Assembly: GCA_036250195.1 (NCBI GenBank)
Contig: JAVHZZ010000008.1
Location: forward strand, 6,996,434-7,060,433
Direction: 5' to 3'
DNA from: Mixophyes australis
Taxonomy: Eukaryota > Chordata > Amphibia > Anura > Limnodynastidae
DNA length: 64,000 bases
Part shown: positions 55,068 to 64,000 of the stretch, piece after piece
Position numbering within the stretch: the first letter of the stretch is position 1
How the letters are laid out: every line of letters begins with the position of its first letter
Notes under the pieces: generated by a model
What the model saw: the letters and a program-made list of their open reading frames with translations, nothing else
Told to the model about the DNA's origin: nothing
Database searches by the model: none
Translations under genes and position numbers: made by a program

Positions 55068-56339
55068 GTAAAGCTGATTAGTATTTGTGTATTGCATGAA
55101 AGAAGCAGCCAGTATTTACCTGTATGAACTGAGAAAACTGTATTTGTCCGATCTGGAATCGCAACAAGTCCAGCAGCAAATTCATACCCTTTAGCTGAAT
55201 TTCCTGAAAACTGTAACTGAGACCCTTTATGTTCTCTTAAAAAATTAAATTACTTTAAAAAAATTTTGTTTTTTTTAACTAAATAATATTTTTAAGATTA
55301 AAATACTGCATCATTTATTAAATTTTTCCATATGAATTACATTTTTTAACTTACATTTTATTTATTCTATTTTGCATATTTTTTAAGGTAATTCTAAAAA
55401 AGTGACTTTATTTTAGGGTAATGTAATGACTAATCAACATGCAATTAGGATTTTTTTGGCGCTACCCTGGTGATAAAATCTGTGTTATTTTTTTTCCTGG
55501 AATATAGAATTAATTTATCGCCAAAGTCCGGCTCTTGGTTGCAAGTTAATTTATTGCAGTCTAAAAATTTATTTTACTAACTACTGGAAAGAGCAGTTTC
55601 GCTTGAGCAATTTGTTTGATTCCGAGAATAAAGTATTTTTTTAATGCCACATAGATACTTGATAAAATAAGCTAACATCAATCCCAATAGTATATAGGAC
55701 CAGTCCTTTTTTGTCATAGAACTCACCGGAACTGAGTTCCGGCACCTTTTTTCGACCGATTTTCCAAGTTTTAAAAGTAACTTTTGTACATTTGATGTTT
55801 GGTCCACGTGGACTTGAATCTCCCTGTCGAGCGTAGCAGGTCGGCAGCAAAATCATTAAAACGGTGCATGCGGGCTGCTTGTGTGTTGAGTCTGATGCAT
55901 GCGTACATCGTCCGCGCTGGTTGTGATGGCGCTGCTTGACTTGTGGCGCTGCTCAGCTTGTGATTGGTCGTGTGGTCGCGCGCTGAGTGCTTACTGCGGG
56001 CAGCGACCGGTATGTTTCCTTACACAACTGACGTTCCGGCACCTTTTTCGTACAAAAAAAGCACTTATAGGACGAAGGGTAACAAGACCTTTCACCAATG
56101 AATAACAGCCATTTTCTTCAACAAAAGTGTTTTTCGCCCTATGATAAACCTACCCCAGTATTCTATACCTAAAATCACTTTTAAGGATGGGCCACCTCTC
56201 TTGGGCCAGTAATTTGTGCTTGTCCCCCAGGCTAGAATCTGTCAGCCAGTGGCTCTCAAGGAACCTCCTCTGTGCACAGACTGTCTGATTTATATTCAGA
56301 CATAAGTCCATTTGCCTGAAATATTTCTTTGCATGCTTT
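55068..56339. other. No gene recognised; GTTCCGGCACC direct repeat
   Basis: GTTCCGGCACCTTTTT occurs in the same orientation at about 55736 and 56033, bracketing about 300 bp that is GC-rich at 55860-56010. It could be a transposon with unusual ends or two separate fragments. Frames at 55577-56105 are unrecognised. Confidence 0.4.
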
Positions 56340-56835
56340 AAAAGAGACCTTACACCAATGTGCGCAATTGCGCGCAATTTATGGCAGAATGCAAATGACA
56401 TTTACTACTGTCGATGACTTGAGGCAGAATGCAAGAGACGGGATTAACATATATAGTAAGGACATTGTGACACAGATATGGCTGATACAAGCCCTGTGTT
56501 TCAATGTAAAAAAAATAGTGAAAAACTATATTTTTAAGATCCCTATTTTTTGGATGATTACAGTGTTTAGAGTTGTTCATATATTTTAGAATATTTCTTG
56601 TAATGCGTTCTTATGTGGATTTATATTGCACGTACACTTGTCCGTATACTGCAGTCTGTCCTGTGTGTCTACATACGGCAAGTAACGTTTACACCAAGAG
56701 TCAAATTGAAAATGTACCTTGAGATCCACTTGGATATGTATACAGTCAGAAATACGCTTAAGTTTCACGCTCTAGTTGCAAACGCAACTTGCGCGCAAGA
56801 TACGTGCAAACAGGAATCAGGCTCTATATGTGGGA
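56340..56835 (+). repeat. Family R repeat, copy at 56 kb
   Basis: CAGAATGCAAATGACATTTA, CAGATATGGCTGATACAAGC, GTATACTGCAGTCTGTCCTG, CATACGGCAAGTAACGTTTA and the final AAACGCAACTTGCGCGCAAG with GAATCAGGCTC match 21976-22590 and, inverted, 2490 and 29195. Boundaries are approximate. Confidence 0.6.
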
Positions 56836-57041
56836 ATGTCTCAGGATAAAACATTTTTTGCAGCAAAAAAATATTTTTATGCCTCTAACCATTTGATAAA
56901 CTGTCTTCCACTTTCTCCTGAATGGACAATATTGGGAAATAGTTGACTTATCTCTAAACCTAACTAAAGGTAATAGAAAATAATTAATAATTATGTTGGC
57001 GGTGTTTCAGAAATGTAAATGTATTCAAAAATCAACTTCTA

Positions 57042-57376
57042 GGGACTGATTCATTAAGGATCTTAACTTAAGAAACTTCTTATTTCAGTCTCCTGGACAA
57101 AACCATGTCACAATGCAAGGGGTGCAAATTAGTTTTCTGTTTTGCACATAAGTTAAATACTGACTGTTTTTTCATGAAGCACACAAATATCAACTTTAAA
57201 TTTCAGTGTACAAATAAGCTATCAAGTATTTGTGTTCTACATGAAAAAACAGTCAGTATTTAACTTATGTGCAAAACAGAAAACTAGTTTTCACCCCTTG
57301 CATTGTAACATGGTTTTGTCCAGGAGACTTTAAATAAGAAGTTTCTTAAGTTAAGATCCTTAATGAATCAGGTCCC
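57042..57376. mobile_element. Palindromic MITE, family Q, intact copy (335 bp)
   Basis: GGGACTGATTCATTAAGGAT ... ATCCTTAATGAATCAGGTCCC: arms of roughly 130 bp match nearly throughout (CTGTTTTGCACATAAGTTAA / TTAACTTATGTGCAAAACAG, CTCCTGGACAAAACCATG / CATGGTTTTGTCCAGGAG). TA lies outside both ends. This is the reference for the interrupted copy at 46778. Confidence 0.95.
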
Positions 57377-58405
57377 TAATTTGTTTTCCGGATGGAGTGG
57401 TAGAAGATCAGGGCATAAAGAGACCTGTACAAAGGAACTATCTGAGAACTTTATTAACAGTTATCCTTACACAATATAAGCACAATTACACCACTGCTTC
57501 AGAAACACCACGCGGTATAAGACGAGAGTTCTATTGGAAGATCCCCCAATCTTGATAGAGGAACCGGATAGGTATCAGGATAGCTGAGAGATAGACAAAA
57601 AATAAAGTAAGATTTTACATTAGCAGCAGTATTTCAATGCAAATTATAAATTATATTTTAAAACCTACACTCAATACTAACCCATATAAGTGTTAACAAA
57701 AGCTGGAACACATATTATATATTTGATTAAGAATATTAAAATATAAGAAAAAATTACTAGATGTCAATTATGTCAGTATAACCTGATACTGCCTTTGTTA
57801 TTGTTGACAATTCATTTCTATTACATCTACTTATGTATTGTTTATTCTCTAATGTTTTGTGCTATACCAGCTGTTTTACTTATCCTTGTACTATTTTATA
57901 TACCGCGTGACTATTTGTTTGATCTTTGTTACTCCAATAATAAAACGTTTATAGAAAAAAAATAAAAAAATGAGACATTCAGCCCCTGACAGCACAATAA
58001 AATTTTCACTGTGATGTAACGTTTAAGTACCACGTTCCCATTCAGCTTGTTTATTAAAACATTTCCAGTTTTCTCCAAATGTAAAGCTTGTCTGACCTTC
58101 ATTCATGTTTCATATATAACTACTGAAAGTAATTGGACATTTGAGCTGTATATTGTCAGTGACTGAAAATTACCTCTTGTTAAATGTTTACTTGTAACAT
58201 TCATATGTCTGCATTGGTGTAAGGTGCTGCTTTCCTCCACCTCCAAAGCGTATGGTCATTTTTGTGTAGCTTAAAAGCCCTGTGATGTGACAAATCAGGA
58301 AAGTCCCCATATATCTGCATTCTCCACTCCAGCCAGTTCATTTAATTATCTTGATCTATAAAAAAAAAATTTGCACCTATCCCACAGCAACGATGAAGGA
58401 CACCA
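57377..58405. other. No gene recognised
   Basis: AT-rich with no repeats of the families listed here. GTTTATAGAAAAAAAATAAA near 57950 resembles a retroposon or transcript end but nothing upstream supports it. Confidence 0.4.
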
Positions 58406-59207
58406 AGCCATGTGGCTTCCTGCTGCTTCCATTCCCCTCCTCACATCATGTCACTGCCCCTGTCACATGCAGCACTGTCCCCACTAACACATCACTCATC
58501 TCCTGATATACTCTGTGCTGCTGGGGACCCTGCTCCTTCCACTATATAACTCTCAGTCTGTGGCTTCCTGCTGCCTCCATTCCCCCCCTCACATCATGTC
58601 ACTGCCCCTGTCACATACAGCCCTGTCCTCACTAACACATCACTCATCTCCTGATATACTCTGTGCTGCCGGGGACCCTGCTCCTTCCACTATATAACTC
58701 TCAGTCTGTGGCTTCCTGCTGCCTCCATTCCCCTCCTCACATCATGTCACTGCCCCTGTCACATGCAGCACTGTCCCCACTAACACATCACTCATCTCCT
58801 GATATACTCTGTGCTGCAGGAGACCCTGCTCCTTCCACTATATAACTCTCAGTCTGTGGCTTCCTGCTGCCTCCATTCCCCTCCTCACATCATGTCACTG
58901 ACCCTGTCACATGCAGCACTGTCCCCACTAACACATCACTAATCTCCTGATATACTCTGTGCTGCTGGGGACCCTGCTCCTTCCACTATATAACTCTCAG
59001 TCTGTGGCTTCCTGCTGCCTCCATTCCCCTCCTCACATCATGTCACTGCCCCTGTCACATGCAGCCCTGTCCTCACTAACACATCACTCATCTCCTGATA
59101 TAATCTGTGCTGCTGGGGGACCCTGCTCCTTCCACTATATAACTCTCAGTCTGTGGCTTCCTGCTGCCTCCATACCCCTCCTCACATCATGTCACTGCCC
59201 CTGTCAC
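58406..59207 (+). repeat. 148-bp satellite-like array, about 5.4 copies
   Basis: TCCTGATATACTCTGTGCTG begins at 58501, 58649, 58797, 58945 and 59093 (the last with TATAAT), an exact 148-bp spacing. Other landmarks in each unit are GTGGCTTCCTGCTGCCTCCA, CACATCATGTCACTG and CCACTATATAACTCTCAGT. Copies differ by only a few bases, so the array is recent. Frames of 60-92 codons inside are repeat artefacts. Confidence 0.97.
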
Positions 59208-59226
59208 AGAGAGGAACTCCAAAATA

Positions 59227-59595
59227 ATGTTGATTGATCCCATTGCAGGAGGTTATTGTCCACATAATTTACTTTCCTATAAGGAACTGTTTAAACTCTT
59301 CAAAGTAACCTGGAAACCGCCAAGTCCTGGTGGAGCCAGAGGGTATAATATTATAAAGTGTAACTGGAATTGGGGCATGATCCGATATAATCATGTCATG
59401 GATATTATAGACCTATCTCACCAAGGAGTCTGCAGTCATCTAGTAATCGCTTCACGACCACGATTGACAGTTGAGCAGAATGGAAAAACCATTTTCAGAT
59501 CATTTCCAGATTTGCAAGTTTCATGTGCGGTGATTACAAAATATTTCAAGTGTAACTTTACAAATGGGAACCGTACAATGAATGTATCAATGTAA
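59227..59595 (+). other. Unrecognised 122-codon frame with splice-like edges
   Basis: The frame contains five cysteines and an N-linked-like cluster (CNFTNGNRTMNVSM). CCCATTGCAG at 59241-59250 could be an acceptor and AATGTAAGAG at 59590 a donor, which would make an exon of about 342 nt. I recognise no family, there is no neighbouring exon, and the pyrimidine tract is poor. Could be chance. Confidence 0.2.
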
Positions 59596-60877
59596 GAGTT
59601 ACCAACTGTTAATATTCTTCATTTGCATGAACCCATTTTAGCAATCTCAATTATTTTAGCGATGAAAATACATTAACTTAGAATAGAAAATTAATCTCTG
59701 AAAGAGAGCATTAGGCTCTAATGGATCCCAAATTGACACATTTGATTGTGAATCTGACCAGCTGAGAGTAGAACTAAAAATAATGTTTTAAAAGGAAATA
59801 GGACTCTGTGAATAAATACATATATATATATATATATAGATAGAGAGACAGAGAGAAAGAGAGATGTATATATATATATATATATATTGTAAGACAACAC
59901 CCCTCCCCCTTAATAGTATAAATCACATGTTTCGGAGCACAGCAGTGCCCAATGCAGTGTTATCTGTCCGTAGTGGTTGGGAGCTGACCGGGCAGCGGAT
60001 TAAATACACTCGCTCGGCGTCCTGTAGAAATTCCCAGTTGTCCAGTGGCAAGGTCTGCAGTACTAACCTTTACCAGCGGGGGCAGAGGTGAGTGTCCAGT
60101 TTAGCTCCTCTTAACCTGCTATAAAGTGTATCTAACCAATGATTAATGATAGAACAGGGATTATATTTATATTCTGCACATTTTAGGGAGAAAAAAAAAT
60201 CCATGACTTATCCATTAAATACATTCTGTTCTATAGCATTTTATACATATATTATATAATATATTTATATGTGTTACAAGCTATAACACATAAATCTGAC
60301 AAAGCAGGAAGGACCTGGGGCCGCAGGTGAAGGCTTAGAGGGCCACATGCGGCCCTGGGGCCACATACTGGCCATAACTGATATAGATCGTAACCGTTAC
60401 TTAATCATTTGCTACAGAGAATTTTACTTTCATTTACTTAGCTGCTGAGTTATTTACTTTTTTTGCTCCCTCCCTGGAGGAACGGGCGGAAAGAGACAGA
60501 CTCAGCAAGCAATCTAGTAGAGTAAAAGGAAACGGTATTTTCACCATCGTACCTTTGGGAAGAGGAATGAAAAGATTGTTAGATCATTTCTTACACACTG
60601 CAGGTTTTTCACCCGATTATCACACGAGAAACGACTGTTAGGTCTAACATCGCATTAGTGGGTACGATCCTGTTTTATCGTACCAAAGCACATTGTATTG
60701 ATTGATTGGATTTTATAAACGGACTAAAAATCTCTATAAACGATGGAGCGATGTTGTTCCAATCCTGCAGTGTGTATGTACTCAGGACCGGCAGTGTCCA
60801 TAGATCTCTAAGGAGTGGGCAGAGTCACCATCTTTTCAGCCAATGGTTATGACAGATGAAGAGCACAAATCGGAGAG
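59596..60877. other. No gene recognised; microsatellite
   Basis: (TA)n-(GA)n-(TA)n tract at 59819-59888. 60600-60780 has CG-containing sequence related to the family S MITE. Confidence 0.45.
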
Positions 60878-61015
60878 TTAGGGTTAGGGTTAGGGTTAGG
60901 GTATACGTGTATAGTGTGTACACAGAAATCGGCTGCTGATCGGGACTTTCAGTCATTGGTAAAATCGTTAACAATATCGCATCGGGAGAAATTTGCTTCA
61001 GTGTGTACCCAGCTT
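60610..61015. mobile_element. Diverged family S MITE (interrupted)
   Basis: The right end CAGTGTGTACCCAGCTT and inner ATCGTTAACAATATCGCATC and CACGAGAAACGACTG patterns resemble 26143-26565. The left end is not clear and the TTAGGG tract lies inside it. Confidence 0.4.
60878..60901 (+). repeat. Interstitial telomeric tract (TTAGGG)4
   Basis: Four perfect vertebrate telomere units in a row. Confidence 0.97.
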
Positions 61016-62103
61016 TATTCTTTAACATACAATCAGCTAAATACTTTAAAAGCAGTAGAAACATGTTACACGGGGGGACTTGGGGACTTATTTTATGGAT
61101 AATGAATAATCAGATTCTATTTCAGAACACGCGGAGGATTACACCCCTTTGTTTCAGACCTTAGGCAAATTAAATCAATCAATCAATCACTGGCCTGTTC
61201 CCTGCATGCACTGGGCAGGAAGGAACTTTCTTCATTTTACTGATATTTAAAACATGCAAATCAGCCTTGATTACATCTAAAACGAGTGCTTCGCTCTCAC
61301 GCATGTTGCGGGCTCTCCACCGCGGCTCGGCAAACATCATTAATATTAATAGTATCCTGGGCTGTAATCTTAGGCCATTTGCCTGACATTGATTGATTGG
61401 CCCAGGATGCAGTCACTTCCCATAAATATGGACGACCACTTGAAGCCCCCTGGGGGACTTTATCAAAGAGAGATTTACAGAAATAAATACAGAGGGAAAA
61501 CAGTAAATATATTTTTTTTACGTATTCATCAAATGTCAGATCACGGTAAATACATGTAAAAAAAGAGTAAAGTGTTGTATTAACTCAGTTTCTTATGTAA
61601 AACATATACAATGTATCATTTATAATAAGAATGATGGAAAGGTGAACATCTGGGATATCTTGTTATTACATTGTAGCAAGTAGTCTGAATCGACCAATTC
61701 ATTGTTTCATCCTTTTTTTTTATGCATATGAAATGTATTTGGAAACGTGGTGGACAATTTGCATTTTGTAGGCGCTCACTAAGTGTTGCCATAGATCTCC
61801 GATGTCAGATCCTCTCAGCTGAGTGTCCAAGGACAAAGCCTTTTTTAACAGAGGTTTGTCTTTTGTTTTTGTATAAATGTATCTAAACTGGCTGTTGTCC
61901 CCGCTTTATACTAGACCCACCCCTTTTCCTTGAAATAAAGACATGAGATTTGTTTGGTGAAAAAGAGGTCACAGCTTTATTTTAAAATCTATTGAAAGGT
62001 GTCAAAGTCAACATCAGTGCATCCATCCGCTCCAGCCGAAACCATAGTTATCACAACCAATAAGAGGGGGCCCTCCATACCTCCAGGTCCTGAGGATCCC
62101 ACC
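61016..62103. other. No gene recognised; motif-rich non-repeat block
   Basis: 61140-61460 has no window repeats and holds an ATGCAAAT octamer (61254-61261), AATCAATCAATCAATCA (61174-61189), ATTGATTGATTGG (61388-61400) and ATTAATATTAATAG. It could be an enhancer-like conserved block; only comparison with another species would tell. Confidence 0.35.
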
Positions 62104-62397
62104 CAGGGGTAAACGCAGGATTTGCAGCGAGGAATTTCCACACCAGTGGGCGCGACCAGCATGCATGGGGGCGTAGCTACAATTTTAGAGAGTGCTTGGC
62201 TGCTTTCCAATTCTCCCTATCCCCATAATATACATGGGCAATGCTACGTGGACTACTGTTAGGTGCATGCAGCTCTCCCTTTTCAAGCAGAGCCGTGTGA
62301 AGCGGGGGCAGGGTCCAGCCACCTCCATTATACAGTGCCCCGGGCTTGGAGGGGGTTTCCAGGCACTAGGAACCCCCCCCCCCTCAGTTTGCCTATG
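62104..62397 (-). mobile_element. MITE with 5-bp target duplication (family T), copy 3, inverted
   Basis: Starts CAGGGGTAAACGCAGG and ends CAGTTTGCCTATG, flanked by CCACC on both sides (62099-62103, 62398-62402). The body is the reverse complement of the copies at 3145 and 24785. 294 bp, and its three partial frames are not genes. Confidence 0.88.
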
Positions 62398-62402
62398 CCA
62401 CC

Positions 62403-63088
62403 CCCACTTTACCCTGGCTTCTTACAAGACCCCCCATAAGGGTGGTATCAAACATTTGAGCCGCACTTTCAAAGGGGGTCTTCCCATGGCCACTGAATGC
62501 AGTGCTTTTCCACCTCTGCAAATGAAACACATGTTAACATACAATACAACTTATAACACATTTGAGATGTGGGTGGGTAATAATTCTGAAAAACAATCCT
62601 ACTCTACACTCCTGAATTCCCTTATTTAAACCTTACTAATCCCTTCTGGCTGTCCCAGCTCCCCCTCTATTTCACACCTGATCTACCTAACCCCTTCCCC
62701 CTTTGCCTGTAAATTAAACTTAGCCATTATTCTGCCGTTTGTTTGCAAATTTAGAGGTTTAATAACAAAAGCTCATGTTTATTATTCTTATCATCAATAT
62801 TATTATTATTATTATTATTATTATTATCTTTTATAGAGCACAGTATCTGAAAATTTAGACAACCAATATTATTTAATGTCTGATAAATAACTGTGTTTGC
62901 ATTTAAACTGTTCATATAAAATTGACTAAAATATGTATAGGGTAAAGCCTATGGGTATTATCAAAAATCAGAAGTACATACTTTACCACCTAAAGAAGAT
63001 TGGGTGGGTTACCCTCCTCAGTAATCAAAAGCCAATAAACATTTCCAACAACATTTCTAAAGTATAAAAGTTGTGTGAGGATCCACCG
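62403..63088. other. No gene recognised; (ATT)n at 62799
   Basis: (ATT)n microsatellite at 62799-62828. The 145-codon frame at 62192-62629 begins inside the MITE and is not supported. Confidence 0.5.
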
Positions 63089-63540
63089 CAATACCAGCTA
63101 CAGACGACAGGTGGCAGTGCACAGACAACACTGATAACTGCAACATGTGAATAACCTCTGCAATACCAGGTACAGACGACAGGTGGCAGTGCACCGACAA
63201 CTGCAACATGTGAATAACCTCTGCAATACCAGGTACAGACGACAGGTGGCAGTGCACCGAAAACACTGACAACTGCAACATGTGAATAACCTCTGCAATA
63301 CCAGCTACAGATGACAGGTGGCAGTGCACCGACAACACTGATAACTGCAACATGTGAATAACCTCTGCAATACCAGCTACAGATGACAGGTGGCAGTGCA
63401 CCGACAACTGTAACATGTGAATAACCTCTGCAATACCAGGTACAGACGACAGGTGGCAGTGCACCAGCAGCAACACTGACAACTGCAATATGTGAGTGTC
63501 CTCCGTAATACCAGCTATGGGCGACATTGACCTGCAACAC
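63089..63540. repeat. Tandem repeat with 72- and 63-bp units, 6-7 copies
   Basis: CAATACCAG starts at 63089, 63161, 63224, 63296, 63368 and 63431, so units are 72, 63, 72, 72 and 63 bp. The short form lacks a 9-bp ACTGATAAC-type piece. Landmarks are ACAGGTGGCAGTGCACCGAC and CTGCAACATGTGAATAACCT. Unit lengths are multiples of 3, which keeps long frames of up to 175 codons open on the minus strand; their Cys-rich content looks like a repeat artefact. Confidence 0.95.
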
Positions 63541-64000
63541 TGACAATTGCACATTACTTTTTACTTACTGCAATCAGCACTTTGCTAAAGGTCAAGTCAA
63601 TTAGGACTAAGAGACCTCACCTGTGTGCAATGAGCCAAAAAACTGCAAATTAAGCTCTATTTTCACAAGCCATCATTACTGTAGGTCTTGTAATTAAATT
63701 ACTTGCAGTAGATTCCACGTGGAAAAATAACGAGCGAGGTATCTAATTGAATCGACCCCAGAGAGTGACCCAAGTCAAATGCACCTCAAAATATTATCAC
63801 CACTAACGTTAGAGAAGAGAGCAAAGCAGACGTAGGACACGGACAGAAAAAAAAAAATTACTAAGGAGAAAATAAAATATGCTTAAAGTTTTGATCAGGA
63901 TATAATATCTTTCCCCTTTAAAACTAACTTTAATATTATAAAGAGAAGAAACCTTTAAAATAAGATATTTACATCTCAGCAATGCAGCACTCCTGAGTAT
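63541..64000. other. No gene recognised
   Basis: AT-rich. GTATCTAATTGAATCGACCCC near 63738 resembles the end of the ATTCAATT-type MITEs at 19631 and 29847. Confidence 0.4.

Noticed and set aside
58515..59237. Repeated 60-92 codon frames
   Set aside because: They are the same segment of the 148-bp array read in each unit.
63025..63554. Cys/His-rich 165-175 codon proteins (minus strand)
   Set aside because: They derive from the 72/63-bp tandem repeat; two overlapping frames give equally long products, which argues against a real gene.

Overview
The window is vertebrate nuclear DNA with no complete host gene that I can recognise. It looks like an anuran amphibian, or at least a cold-blooded vertebrate. 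The grounds are a sushi-type chromodomain Ty3/gypsy retrotransposon, a Tc1 element, many hAT-like non-autonomous elements, SINEs with a tRNA-like head and an L2/CR1-like tail ending in TATATAAATAAATGATGATG, TTAGGG repeats, and long stretches of AT-rich, stop-filled sequence. The species is not identifiable from the sequence alone.

The only full-length coding system is a 5,633-bp Ty3/gypsy chromovirus at 31506-37138. It has two 696-bp LTRs that I read as identical, a perfect 5-bp target duplication (GACAG), an intact gag (32215-33159) and an intact pol (protease, RT, RNase H, integrase, chromodomain). Its control signals can be read directly: a TATA-like box 30 nt before the inferred transcript start; an 11-nt pairing between that start and the primer-binding site (self-priming, as in the Tf1/sushi group); a GGGAAAC slippery heptamer followed by a predicted H-type pseudoknot at the gag/pol overlap; a 19-nt polypurine tract; and two inverted RFX-type X-boxes in U3. 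A diverged relative survives as a solo LTR on the minus strand at 50582-51173.

The rest is accessory repeat DNA. 0-11 kb: 25-bp and 43-bp tandem arrays, several palindromic MITEs, a three-copy MITE family with 5-bp target duplications (copies at 3.1, 24.8 and 62.1 kb), and two hAT-type elements with perfect 8-bp duplications, one holding a roughly 150-bp-arm palindrome. 11-20 kb: a LINE tail, microsatellites and otherwise featureless sequence. 20.5-21.8 kb: a decayed Tc1 element whose catalytic Glu codon is a stop and which carries a 2 x 40-bp array. 22-30 kb: a SINE, a LINE tail, MITEs and a Harbinger-like MITE. 30-31 kb: an L1-like ORF2 remnant. 31.5-37.1 kb: the chromovirus. 38-47 kb: SINEs, an inverted second copy of the palindrome-bearing hAT element, a 1.39-kb hAT element and a SINE nested in a MITE. 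49-64 kb: long MITEs, the solo LTR, 26-bp, 148-bp and 63/72-bp minisatellites, a short interstitial telomeric tract and small candidate exons of low confidence.

Within the chromovirus the parts form one replication cycle. U3 drives transcription from R, the RNA 5' end primes reverse transcription, -1 frameshifting sets the Gag to Gag-Pol ratio, and integrase with its chromodomain directs insertion. The non-autonomous elements would depend on transposases or LINE reverse transcriptases encoded elsewhere.
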